DNA from: Stictocephala bisonia
Taxonomy: Eukaryota; Arthropoda; Insecta; Hemiptera; Membracidae
DNA: 64,000 nucleotides
Assembly: GCA_035578905.1 (NCBI GenBank)
Contig: JAQJVL010000003.1
Coordinates: 9,801,743 to 9,865,742 of the forward strand
Direction of reading: 5' to 3'
Translations under genes and position numbers: made by a program
The notes under the pieces: generated by a model
The model's input: the letters and a program-made list of their open reading frames with translations, nothing else
What the model was told of the DNA's origin: nothing
Database searches by the model: none
Shown: positions 1 through 10,925 of the stretch, piece after piece
Layout: the number at the start of each line of letters is the position of its first letter
How positions within the stretch are numbered: the stretch's first letter is position 1

Positions 1-294
1 AGCACTTAACGAAAACTATTTTTTACGTTTTATTAAAAATAATAAATTTCAAAGAAAAATAAGTATTGCAAAATCATATTTTATTTAATTTTCACCAAAT
101 CATATAATTAATAATACAATACTTATATTTTAACAACAATATACCAGTGTATTTGTAAGAATTTTAAATAGTTTTTCCAGTGATAAAAAAACAAAATGTT
201 GAACAATGGTATAAATAAGTATCAACAAATATGTATCAGTCACACATTGCTTTGTTAATTTCTGTAAGAAGTTTAATTTCACATACACATTTAA

Positions 295-535
295 TTAGCT
301 TTCGTGTAAGCTTATACAGAAAACGAAGTAAGCAGCAAATGTTAGAGATACAACCACTGCTATAACGACACCAAGTACGTCCAATAACGTCAGCTGGTAC
401 CAGGACAGTTGGGTGGAGGCAGACCGCAGGTGAGCACCTCCGTGCCTCAGGACATACTCAGTCGAGTACATGACCGTCTCTGCAGGCGTCATTGGTCGAT
501 CTTTGTACACATTTGACAGCCACTTTATATTAGTT
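295..535 (-). pseudogene. UGT: UGT A exon 6 (C-terminal anchor), open
   Basis: Encodes the UGT C-terminal region: DRPMTPAETV, then a HGGAHLR-type stretch, WYQL and a transmembrane helix of about 23 residues, ending in a short tail without a dilysine signal. The acceptor is most likely the AG at 537-536, because the paralogues require one base before the first full codon. The segment before DRPMT is about two residues shorter than in C. The exon is open although the rest of the gene is dead. Confidence 0.8.
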
Positions 536-1754
536 CTCTATTTGTCAACAGAAATATTTTAACATAAAACGCATAAAATGATTAAAACAAGTAACAATTG
601 ATCAACAGTCAATTATGTACACTAACCTAAATCACACACAATTATACAGTACTTATTAATTGATTTAACATGATTTGTTAATGTTTAAAATCCATTATTT
701 CAATTTGTTTTTGTTAGATTTGTTATTACTTGGACTTTCCATGATAATATCATTAATTTTGTTGCCAATTGCTTATACTGCAATAGTTATTTTTTTAGTT
801 ATAATTTTTCTCTAGATCCATTTTTCTATTTTAAAAAAAATTTCATATATATTCTTATTTATTTAGTATTGATATTAATTCATAAATAAACATGCACGAG
901 CAGCTATTATATAATATTATAAAATACGTTAGTGAATGCATTTTTGATACAGTTTTTTTCATTTTCTTTAATAAATATTTAATGTGTAACACTTCATTGT
1001 TACGTTGAAAGTGTCTTTTGTTGTTATGTATCATATCAATTCAGGAAATAGACAAATAAATAATTAAATACCATACAATTTAATAATACAATTCTAAAAT
1101 ACAACATATAACTAGCTCATTTTAAGAAAGGGTTAAATATGTTTAACAAAAGAATATTTTAATTCTCAAACACTAAACTATCTGCATACGATAAACTAAT
1201 ATATTACAGCGTTATTCATTATATTTGATTCAGAGGTTTGTTGATGTACATAAATGTAAATGTCATGAAGTGCAAATGGTGATCGGGGAAACGTTTAGCG
1301 AGGCGAAAAACGTAAAATCCTAATTAAAAGTAAAAGATAATAACAAGAGAATTAAAAGAACTGTCATGCACATTTTAAAATGACACGAGAACTCCCTGAA
1401 TTTGAATTATTTAACAAAACATTAAAATTCCTATTAAATTCTAAACCCTTTTTAAAAACGACCCCCTCAGCAAAAATATAATTTTTGATAAGTATTTTTA
1501 TTCATCTTATGTAGTTAAACCAAATTGATAACGCATTCTTTACGATCAATAAGACATACTTATATTACATATTATTATATTACAAAAAACAGAATATATA
1601 ATTAACTAATATTCACCACTGAAACAATTGTTAAACTTTTTTAATCTTGGAATCTTGAATGATTCTAGAAATTAAGGTTTAGGAAACAATGGTAATATAT
1701 TATATTTATACATTTGATGTGGAATAATATAGAGTCTTATACATCAGTTTTATG
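536..1754. other. AT-rich part of intron 5 of pseudogene A
   Basis: No coding exon seen. Around 1255-1345 the sequence resembles the matching intron of B (about 13065-13150) and, more weakly, C (about 23690-23790), which supports descent by segmental duplication. Confidence 0.5.
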
Positions 1755-2420
1755 ACATCAATACCACTGCACGTGTATGGGTGGGCGGGTGGGTCAATAC
1801 TACTGTACGTGTATGGGTGGGCGGGTGGGTCAATATCACTGTACGTGTATGGGTGGGCGGGTGGGTCAATACCACTGTACGTGTATGGGTGGGCGGGTGG
1901 GTCAATACCACTGTACGTGTATGGGTGGGCGGGTGGGTCAATATGGCTGTACATGTATGGACGTGCGGGTGGGTCAATGCTACTGTACGTGTATAGGTGG
2001 GCGGGTGGGTCTGTACCACTGTACGTGTATGGGTGGGCGGGTGGGGCAATGCCACTGTACGTGTATGGGTGGGCGGGTGAGTCTGTACCACTGTACGTGT
2101 ATGGGTGGGCGGGTGGGTCAATATGGCTGTACGTGTATGGACGCGCGGGTGGGGCAATGCTACTGTACGTGTATGGGTGGGCGCCCACCCATACATTACC
2201 ACTGAATATGTATGGGTGGGCGGGTGGGTCAATATCACTGTATGTGTAAGGGTGGGCGGGTGGGTCAATATTACTGTACGTGTATGAGTGGGTGGGTGGG
2301 TCAATATAATTGTATGTGTAAGGGTGGGTGGGTGGGTGGGTCAATATCACTGTATATGTATGGGTGGGCGGGTGGGTCAGTATCACTGTACGTGTATGGG
2401 AGGGCGGGTGTAGGTGGACG
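1755..2420 (+). repeat. 36-bp G-rich minisatellite, about 18 units, G-quadruplex motif
   Basis: Tandem array with a 36-bp consensus built round GGGTGGGCGGGTGGG followed by TCAATACCACTGTACGTGTAT. About ten units keep the four G3 runs separated by single-base loops exactly; others vary by one or two bases. Because 36 is divisible by three, long open frames run through it in several frames on both strands, but these are repeat artefacts. One unit is inverted against the next, giving a perfect 24-bp palindrome at 2171-2194. The G-rich strand is plus, which is the non-template side for a plus-strand transcript and the template for UGT A. Confidence 0.95.
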
Positions 2421-2633
2421 ATGTAAAAATATAAAAATTGTACTGTTCAGGTTTCTTTTATCCATTGTTATGTAATAATATATTAAAAAGAGTTCATCAT
2501 TAAAGTTGTTTTTACAGATTTTACATATAAATAATTACTGGCATTGCATTTAGATCTGTTCCACCTCAATAGGTACAATTAATTTTATATTCTTATTTAT
2601 TTGTCTGCTTCTTAAAACTTGTTTGATATACAG

Positions 2634-2765
2634 GACACAATGCAGAAGCTGGTACGCCGTATGACTATGTTCTTTGTAAGTGTGGACCCTGAGAAGGCTC
2701 TAGAGAACTTGGTACAAGCTATTCAAGAAATTGGTCTGGGCTGGCACTCCCACACTCCTGGTATT
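2634..2765 (+). CDS. Chk1: isolated exon resembling checkpoint kinase 1 C-terminal (KA1) region
   Basis: A GC-richer, 132-nt open segment flanked by a good acceptor (ATATACAG) and donor (GTAAGT), phase 0 on both sides, encoding 44 residues. The translation contains KLVRRMTMFFVSVDPEKA and a later LGWHS. This matches the start of the C-terminal KA1 domain of Chk1 proteins, where a LV(Q/R)RMTRFF motif is followed by a D-x-x-K helix and an LG-x-x-W. Chk1 is the nuclear Ser/Thr kinase of the DNA-damage and replication checkpoint. I see no kinase domain and no following exon of this gene in the window. It may be one exon of a gene with very long introns that brackets the UGT pseudogene, or a duplicated orphan exon. 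The frame and both splice sites are intact. Confidence 0.6.
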
Positions 2766-3231
2766 GTAAGTACAACGTTTCTCTCTTAGAAAACTTACAA
2801 TGCATTTTACATTTTAGAACCATATAATTATGAATAGATCATTGTCAAATATCAATTTTCAAACGGAAAGAAAATCGAGTTCATTTGTTGTTGTTGCGTT
2901 ATTTTATTGCAAATACAAATAAACATTTAATTTATTTTTCTTAAACATTTGGTTAAAGTAGTTTTCATTATTTATCACTTGCTTAGAAAACTTTACTAAA
3001 TCATAATGTGCAAATGAAAGAATCTTTAATTTTGAATCTTGAATTGTAGGTAATTTTTGCTGTCGGTATCAATGCCTCAAACGTTAGTGGGATAAAATTC
3101 ACTAACTGCTTCCTTAAACACTGATTAAAATAGATTTCAGAACTTTTAAAGTATATAGAAATTCCACATATTACTAAGCTGTTTTTACAGAATTAAAATG
3201 TATTTAATAAGCTTGTAAATGAAACACTTAC

Positions 3232-3451
3232 TCAGGATTGTTCAGGATACTCTGAATGGCTGACATTATATTATCTTCTGTCATATCCTGAAAATTCAGC
3301 GAAACACCAATGTCTTGTGCCTCAAAAAACTTGACGTTTCGGGGTTGGTCCTAGAGGTAAGGAATGGCAATCACAGGAACCCCGTATTGGACTGCCTAAT
3401 GTTGGCTCAACAAACCTCCGTGGGTGATGAACAACACACAGTTTTGGTGGG
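3232..3451 (-). pseudogene. UGT: UGT A exon 5 (UGT signature exon) with two stops
   Basis: Same 220-nt length and splice sites as the intact copies. It carries TAG at 3396-3398 (the Glu of SQHEA) and at 3351-3353 (the Trp of YLWDQ), and reads QYGVPV instead of HCGVPV. The donor GTAAGT is intact. Confidence 0.9.
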
Positions 3452-5342
3452 CTGAAAAAAAATTAACATACTTAGTACATCAATTAATTATGTCAAGGTT
3501 AATGAATATTGTCATACAATGAAATCAGACAAATTATTGCAGGCTAATACAAGGAATAGTGTTGTTTTGAAAATGTACCAGTCTAACATAAACATTTTGT
3601 GAAAGTGTAAATCAGCGTCATATAACTTAAAATATTTTATTAACTCGATAAAAATTATAAATAAACATGATAGGATACTATATATTATGTTCTAAATGGG
3701 AAATATTTGGTAAAAGTAGACAACGGAAGAATCAGACATTGAATATGATCAGAAAATATACATTACAGGTTTGCAATTACTGTTATTTAGAAGACTTTCA
3801 TATATCAAAACGTTTTTCATTTTTAGCCTTGATTGATTTAAATTTTACTAATAAACTGATCTTTCCTTAGAAATCCAAATTTCTGGTTGGACCTCGTTGG
3901 TACCTCGAATATATCTAAACAGCCAACATCTTTAACGCAATCGTCAAAGGATCTTGTTGAGGTGTAGTTAAACTTGACATAATACTAAGTTAGATTAAAA
4001 TACTATGTCAAGTTATTTTTATCACTAATAAAACATGTAAATTAAGTGAAACCTATGAAAAAAGTGTTAGTAGTAGAATTATCCAATAGAACTCTCAACA
4101 CTCACGTTTTTTTTTCGAACAAAAGAGCCAAGTTTATTGACCTTAATTATTGTCACCTGATTTTAATGACTGAATTAAAATAATATTGGTTAATAAGTTC
4201 ACTTAGCCATTCCATAATATTTGGCATATTCTAATTTTCGGATTTGTAATACTAATTTATAAAGTATAATTCTCACCCCTTCGAAATATCTTACGACATG
4301 TTTAAATATTGTTTTATTTTGTGAAAAATTGTTTCCTTGTGTTAACCATATGTAGACACGTTAAATGTACTCCTATCAGGGCTTCTGAGTGAGTAGGCGA
4401 GTCATCAATTCTATTTCACTAAAGGTACCTAGGTGGGCCACGAAACTTAATTACTAAAGGATAATTAGGGGGTGTCTTCAGTTGAAAACTATTTCTAATT
4501 TGTCTGGTCAGTGCTGGTGGGTTTCCAATTGATTTTTAAGCGCGTCTGATTGTTGTTCCTGTTTAAGGTTATTTATAAGAAATTTATATGTGTTTTTTCA
4601 ATTCCAAAAGTAAATATCGCACATATATAATTTTATTCATCATGAAAAAGCACTCATACATATTCGGCACATAACGAGCGACGGTCATATGAACGTTGAT
4701 AAAACTAAACAGTTAAGCAGATGACATTTTTCTTAAAGCAGACAAGTCTTTTGTGATAATTATATAACTCATAATAATATATACGGTTTTAGATGTTGGG
4801 ATGAGGCATGATAACATTGTTTTCCCCGTTGACTAGATCCATTATTTTTCTGAAAGAGCAAGTCCAACTTCATACTTGCCTTGATTTTGGAGACATTCTA
4901 TTTTAAATCTCCTATTGTTTTCCTGTAAAGCCCTTTTACAGCACTATTTATGTATTATACTACTCCAAAGTATGGAATATTTTAACATCTAAGAAAGATT
5001 TGTTCTTATTCTGTTGAAGTACTATTTATTTATGTGAGTACTCTTTCACATAAAATGACCATAATATTAGGTTTTCAATGAAAAAATCTTTTCTTTATAG
5101 TTATTTAGTTTTAGGAATTTTATGGTATAAATAAACTAACTAGATAAATAGCTGTAGAACACACGGGTAACTAAACACAATGTGTTGTTGTTTTATTAGG
5201 AGAATTTTCTTCTTTTTTTAATGGTGATTTAAAAGAATTAAGTTTTAATTCTTGACGGTATGTACTTTTTTCATTTGTCTTTTCTTTGTTAAAAAATTAA
5301 TATGATAATAGTTTGTATATGTCTATTTTTTCTTAGCCTCAC
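3452..5342. other. intron 4 of pseudogene A
   Basis: AT-rich, no exon recognised on either strand. A 67-aa ORF at 3667-3870 (+) has no recognisable feature and is probably chance. Confidence 0.4.
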
Positions 5343-5364
5343 CCAGAATATAACTTTTAATATG
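5343..5364 (-). pseudogene. UGT: UGT A exon 4 remnant (201-bp internal deletion)
   Basis: Only the first about 15 nt (HIKS-like start, after a CAG acceptor) and the last few nt before a GTGAGG donor survive. The flanking introns align with those of B and C, including a stretch 60-110 bp upstream that ends in a TTAGTTT-like sequence. The retained exon is 22 nt against 223 in the paralogues, so exactly 201 bp (67 codons) were lost. Confidence 0.75.
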
Positions 5365-5639
5365 CTGTTGAGAAGAAGATAGTAGTTTTTAAACTTTAGC
5401 AGAATTAATTTCTAAAAAATGGGAAAATTTTCCCTCACATAATTAGTTTCAGAATCACATTATTCACAGAATCACAAGAATTTAAAACGTTCATGTGCTT
5501 AATTACTTTTTCTATTGACATTTACTGTACAATTCTAGGTATATTAGAGCAGTATTATAAATTTAAGTTTGTTAGGAATCAGTGAAAACAATGTTACCAC
5601 TTAAATGTATTAGAATTATTTTAGAGTACAAATAAACGT

Positions 5640-5800
5640 TACACAACAGAAATTTATTACAATAAAAGCACAAAATGCACAAATATATTACAATACAAGT
5701 ACAAAATGCACAAATATTATATTGATCGATTTCGGTGAACCACGCTCACCTTCTTCAGACCAGAGGGATTCACAAAAGAATCCCTTTTCATATTCATTTG
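5640..5800 (-). mobile_element. 3' end fragment of a retroelement family (copy 1)
   Basis: Read on the minus strand, it contains GAAGGTGAGCGTGGTTCACC followed by an AT-rich tail with repeated TTTTGTGC and TATTGTAATA words. A diverged plus-strand copy lies at about 48720-48885. Two dispersed copies with the same end argue for a mobile element; the class (LINE or Penelope-like) is not certain. Confidence 0.45.
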
Positions 5801-6479
5801 AATATTCGTTTTAAATTGTATTAATTGCATATTAAATGTCCTTTGAACTGAAGGTTTTAAATTAGAAAATGTTGTAATAGTATGTCTTTTTGTACAATTG
5901 TAATAACAGTGTGTTGTATATCATTGTTTTCTTTTTTTCTTTTAACATCTTTTATAACATTGGTAAACTGGTTATTAAATATAAATCTTACATCTTCAGA
6001 GTTGCCATTATAAATCAATTGGGTATTTCAATAATCTTCATTTTGTTTGAAGCCCATATCTCAGTTAATAATTTTCCTGGTTGTTTTTTTTTTTTCTTTC
6101 TTTAATATTAGAAAAAATTATAATTTTACCATTATAGCATTTCTTTTTTGTAATATTTAATGTTTTTCTGTGTTGTACTGTTTTTATTTTATCTTGATGT
6201 TTATTTTAGATTTATTTGTGCCGATCGTGTTTCTAAGTAGGGAATTTATTCTATTTTTACTGTCTAATTTAAAATGGTTTTTCTTTTAGTTACATTTTTT
6301 TAAATGATTGATTAAAATATAATTAAAAATATTAGACATGTTTTATTTTAAGGAGTATATCCATATACTTATGAAGATGCTTATTGTTTTTTTTTGTTTT
6401 TTTTTTTCAAAAGTTACGATATTTATATGTTAAAGTTTGTTTTTTGTAGCTATTATAATTTTAATCCATCTATTTTTAG

Positions 6480-6720
6480 AATTTAGCCATCATAGCTAGA
6501 AAAATGTAGCACACCTTCAAAAGATAACTTTGTATTATAAATATTATCTACAAGGAAATCATCAATAGGTGGTTTTGTGTTTGTGGTAACTCTTGTTGGG
6601 AAATATACTAAGTATTTCGTATTATAATTCCACTATAAAATGTTTAACATTTGATTACTCCTTGGATCTTCAAGTACATTTATGTTTATGTCTTCAGCAA
6701 GTTTGACATTGTTACATTTT
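6480..6720 (-). mobile_element. decayed LINE endonuclease fragment
   Basis: The minus-strand translation contains FPTRVTTNTKPPIDDFLVDN, matching the PTRVT...IDNIFTN signature near the end of the apurinic-endonuclease domain of Jockey/CR1-type non-LTR retrotransposons, followed by an SYDG in the place of the usual LSDH. No complete ORF remains. It lies in the UGT A intron between the exon 4 remnant and exon 3, on the same strand as the gene. Confidence 0.5.
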
Positions 6721-7167
6721 TAGCAATATAATATATAGGTAGGTTTAATTTATATAAGAATTGTACTAAAGACAATCTATAAATACCTACTAAAATAAAA
6801 TGATAGTTATTTTGATGGTACATAATTATAATTTTTCTCATTCAGTAGCCTTCGTATAATTTATATGAAATAATTAATATTTTGAGTTTATATCTTTCTC
6901 TTGTCAATATCATTACACCTCCCTTGATTATTGTTCTACGGGAGTAATAAGAAATTACATTATAATTTGAAGCGTCTAGCCATTGTACTTATTTCTTACC
7001 ATATTACGTGAAAATAATACAGTTCAGTTACAGTTGATCTAAGATAACTTCTTATTGTTCAATTTAGAAGTTAGGTGTTGCATACTGTGTTTGAAAAACG
7101 TCAGCTTAGAAAAATTTAATTTTTTAGTTTTTTAGATAGTATTCGTTATATAATTGAAACATATTAC

Positions 7168-7747
7168 CTCTGATAGTGGTTTTCCTCCTCAATGTGGATG
7201 CCTGCTACAGGAATGATGTTGGGAGTTCTCGGCCGGGTATTGTCTGCCGTCAGATGACCGTTGACAAAGATAAAGCAGGTGTTGTCTACAATATCCAAAA
7301 GCGGAGGAGCATCAGGAAACTGTTTCCTTATGTTATTTTCTAAATATGGTCAGTATGTTTGGTAGTATACGTAGTAGAGACCTCTTAAAACATAAACGGA
7401 ACTGAGCGCTCTTTCGAAAAAGGTCATTTTGTTTGAATACGATGTGCAAATATCTGGTAAATAAGGAAGAGATAGTGCGTTTCCAGAAATACCATTTACT
7501 ACATTGTTTGTAAAGTAAGATTTGAGACCAATAACTGGCACCTTGAAGACGTGCCCAAACAGCAAATTTATCTCTTGACTTCCAAATAGTTCTATAAATA
7601 CAATGTCAAATCTTTCCTTTGATGATAAAAGTTTTTGTAATTGATCTCACTCAAAAAACTCATCAAAGGTGTGTTCTATGAATTTAAAAGTTGCATCCAA
7701 ACATTTCCAGGGAGGAGATTCCATGGCAGATAAGAACGCATTTGTGA
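7168..7747 (-). pseudogene. UGT: UGT A exon 3 with two stops and a 1-bp deletion
   Basis: Encodes the substrate-binding half of UGT, including GHVFKVPVIG and YVYYQTY. TGA at 7647-7649 follows the FFE of the helix, and TGA at 7350-7352 replaces a Leu of LPYLEN. The 3' end is one base short relative to the 581-nt exon of B, C and D. Confidence 0.9.
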
Positions 7748-7839
7748 CTGGAACAAATTATATCACTATTAAAAAATAAATATACTGCATGACATTAGTT
7801 AAGTTTTGATTGGTTAAATGTAATTAATTTTAATATAAC

Positions 7840-7985
7840 TTAATCACTACTGTACGTGTATGGATGAGTTTGAGAGTCATCACATCTCAACGTGTTATAT
7901 GGGTTGATGGAATGGTCAGTATCACTGTATGTGTATGGGTGAGTGGTAGAGTCATGGGTGGGTGAGAAAGTTACCACCACCATAC
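7840..7985 (+). repeat. diverged copies of the GTGTATGGGTG minisatellite word
   Basis: Three or four loose repeats of ACTGTACGTGTATGGATGAGT-like units in an intron of UGT A. They share words with the arrays at 1755-2420 and 63513-64000. Confidence 0.5.
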
Positions 7986-8239
7986 TTGTACTATATTATT
8001 TAATAAAAAGGAATTTCTTTTCTAAATAGAAGATAACTATTTAAATTCACTTATTTCACATTTCAGTGTAAATATTTCTAAGAAAAAGAAAAAATGTCTG
8101 AGACCTTTTTAAAGCCAAGTGATATTTTTCACTGTTATAGTTGAAGTTAAAATAGATGACCAATTTATTAAATATACATTATCTTATCAAGTGAATTTAT
8201 TATATCCTTTCCCAGGTATACTAATTTACAGTATCTTAC

Positions 8240-8509
8240 TAATTTCACTTTCGATGACTACATTTTCAAGAAAAACATCAGTGTAGTTTGGTACTTGATT
8301 GTCTAGAGGGAAGGAGGTTTATACGGCCAGCACTAGCCAATGACTTTAGAAGAGGCTGGAAGAACTTGTGGTGACTCTTGGGGAAAATGAATAACTGCTA
8401 AAGTACGAGCTCCTTGTGCTGATAATTTTGATAATCTGATAATTGATAATTTGATTAATTTTGGGAGTGTGAGATGTAGATGTATCACCATCACGACTAA
8501 AACAAAAAT
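8240..8509 (-). pseudogene. UGT: UGT A exon 2 (signal peptide and N-terminal strand), frameshifted
   Basis: Begins after a TTCAG acceptor with IFVLVVMVIH, equivalent to the signal peptide of C. A 33-bp AT-rich insertion, a +1 insertion before the catalytic SH motif and an 11-bp deletion bring it to 270 nt instead of 247. Confidence 0.8.
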
Positions 8510-10588
8510 CTGAACTATGTTTTCAGTTAGTGTAGGCAATCATTCCTATAAATACCAATGTATACTCTGATTAAGGTTTTTAGTGAAAATTATGTCTAAA
8601 CATATTTAAGAATGTATCCTGCTTATATACTACTTTTTTATTAATTATTAAGTTTGAAAGTGTTATGTAAAACACTTTAAGATCGGAGGCTTTAAGAATC
8701 ACTTTAGCTTTTAAGGAGAACTTAATTACCTTGTACAAAATCAGTTATTCATAAAAAATTAAGTATATCGTTGTTAATTAGTTTACTAATATTAATTTCA
8801 GTATCCCTCCAGATTTTAGTGTCAATTTCTAATAATTATTACAAATTATTTCTTTAACAATAACGAAAAAACTGTAAAATGTTGTAAAAGACAAATATAC
8901 ACGTCAAACAGATATAACGAAAACACCGGCTTTTTTCTTCTAAACACTATCTTTGTCATTATAAGACCATTTTAACTTCTTCAACTTATAAAACTAACTT
9001 ATAAAACTTACTTTTTCCATAAAACTAATTAGGAATTCGCAAAGCAATTCCAACGCACAATTTCATTCTTGATCAAATACAATTTGTTTGGAAAAATCAA
9101 ACTAAAAATAACTGTTTGATTTGGATGCGTGTAATCGTATGTCCAGTTAAAAAATAACAATTTTCTTGTATGATTAAAACCAACATGGCCGACAGCCTCT
9201 GCAGACGCTTTACGTTCACCTGTGCATCCAACAATTGAGTGTGATTAGGATATGTGACATATTTTAAATACTAACAGAAATTAAATAATATTTTATGTTA
9301 GTATTTATCTGTTAGTATAGTTAAATAATAATAATGGCCTAAATGAATGACCAGAATTGCTCTTTGTTTTCCAACTCAAATTATTTATAAGGAGTCGCTC
9401 TTTAAATCACTTTGGTTAATGCACTTGATGTCGAAGTATAGAATATCTAATACAATATTAGATAATCTGTTGTCAACGGTTGCATTCCCTGAAATTCATG
9501 AGATGGTAATCTTTAGAAGTAGGTAGATAATTCCTTCAGTATAAATGTAACTTGTTTCAAGGTTATTTTATCTACAAGAGTCAAGTTGGCTCGAATTATT
9601 TTATTTTATCTTTCCATTTCCTAGAGTGTTTTTAAGCCGATCAAATAACGAATCATTTGCTCTGATAGTAATTTACGTTCATTATATAATTAATCTTTTG
9701 TAGAACGATTACCTATGTATATCTTGTACATATACATAATATTGTCATAAATGATTAAATGGTATCTCGTTAAAATAAAAAAAATAATAAAAACATGTAT
9801 GGACTATAGATTTACAAAGTATGCAAATACTGTTTTTACTTTGAAGAATCGATGGAAGGGTATCAAAACACGTCTAAATTGCAGTTGAAAATAGTCTTAA
9901 TATTTATATTTGGAACAATTTATATAAATAAATTTGTGTCACAAAGATATAGTGTACTAACAATACAAATAAGTTCTAACTATAAATAAATATCAATAAA
10001 AATGTTCTTTTAGTAAAATAATACTACAGTATAAAATGCATTAAAATGGTTCAAACTGGCATTACGAAATATAATTAGTAATCAATTTAATCAAGCTTAA
10101 TTAATGTCCAAGTTATTATAAAAAGGTTTAAGTAATCCTTTAAATTTGAATGTTTAATGATTGTTATTTTTATATATAAATTAAGTGAAATTAAACTAAA
10201 GACTGATGCAGTAAAATAAAATCAACGTTTAAAATTTTTGAAGAGTATGGACGAGTCAGGTAAGATTTGTTGTTATAAATAGCCCTCGACCACTTACAGT
10301 TTTTTCGTGTGTTTTTGGTATAAATTCATTCCGTATAATTTACTAAATAAATGAATAGGTATTGCAAACAATACAACGTTTACTTATGTACTTACACACT
10401 TGTTAAAATTATTATAAAATTGAAGATCGTAAGATGTTACTTATTATATAAAAAAAATAAATTAATTAATTTAAAAAATTAGGCAAAGTTTAATAACTAT
10501 ATTCGCGAGGAAAGATTTATATGTAGTCAATTCTATACAAATAATTATTCTAATAATTAAATAAATGAAGAACGAGCTTAGGCCTTAC

Positions 10589-10594
10589 CTTCAT
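10589..10594 (-). pseudogene. UGT: UGT A exon 1: two-codon start exon ATG AAG
   Basis: The sequence AATATGAAG followed by the donor GTAAGG is repeated at the matching place in B and C. Splicing to the 8509 acceptor gives M-K-I-F-V-L-V in frame, the start of a signal peptide. Confidence 0.6.
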
Positions 10595-10674
10595 ATTTTA
10601 AGTGTTAAATATCTCTGATAAAATGCCACACAATATGAGAAACTACCTAGCTGCTCAAACAGAGATTGTGATAA

Positions 10675-10695
10675 TACCTAATATAAAATGACAGA
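10675..10695 (-). promoter_or_regulatory. candidate TATA region of UGT A
   Basis: Minus-strand TTTTATATTAG lies about 90 bp upstream of the ATG. Equivalent elements are TTTATATTAA upstream of C and TTTACATTAA upstream of B, while the surroundings differ. Inferred only from conservation and position. Confidence 0.35.
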
Positions 10696-10720
10696 ACCCT
10701 TATGTTTAAAACAATGTCAA

Positions 10721-10925
10721 TGGAGCGGCCGTAGATAAGGGGCTAAGGCGCTGGCTTGCCATGTTGTAGGTCCGGGTTCGGTCCCCAATATGACCACTTA
10801 GATTTTGCCCTGCCTCTCCCGTGGTTCGGAAGTCACGTAAAGCCGTTGGTCCCCAGGTTAAGTGTTAGAGAGGGCTCCTTAGCCCTAACTTCGCCTGGTA
10901 AAACAAGACAATCTTTAACTTTAAC
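10721..10925 (+). mobile_element. tRNA-derived SINE
   Basis: A GC-rich block starting TGGAGCGGCCGTAGATAAGG with a pol III B-box-like GGGTTCGGTCCCC about 55 bp in, a body ending AGCCCTAACTTCGCCTGG, and a short TTTAACTTTAAC tail. The sites in B and C corresponding to the insertion lack it (C reads AATGTCAATACTATCAAGC), and about 5 bp of AATGT flanks both sides. A related 3' part occurs at 54290-54545. Confidence 0.8.

Larger units (their letters stand above)
295..10594 (-). pseudogene. UGT: UGT gene A, multiply disrupted pseudogene
   Basis: A UDP-glycosyltransferase copy with every exon recognisable but broken. Exons in transcription order: 10589-10594 (ATG AAG), 8240-8509, 7168-7747, 5343-5364 (remnant), 3232-3451 and 295-535. 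Lesions seen: exon 2 has an 11-bp deletion in the GHEVVVYSP region, a one-base insertion just before the SH motif and a 33-bp insertion. Exon 3 has in-frame stops at 7647-7649 and 7350-7352 and is one base short (580 instead of 581). Exon 4 has lost 201 of 223 bp. Exon 5 has TAG codons at 3396-3398 and 3351-3353, the second replacing the Trp of the conserved YLWDQ. Only the last exon is open. Introns still align with those of B and C, so this is a duplicated gene that decayed in place, not a retrocopy. No functional UGT can be made. Confidence 0.9.

Noticed and set aside
1706..2475. Long ORFs on both strands encoding 12-residue repeats such as HPYTYSGIDPPA
   Set aside because: They come from a 36-bp minisatellite, whose period is divisible by three and keeps several frames open at once; no start context, splice site or non-repeat domain supports a protein.
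8505..8539. Start-codon loss (ATG to ATA) in UGT A, and to ATC in UGT E
   Set aside because: The natural start appears to be in a separate two-codon exon upstream, so these codons are internal or intronic.
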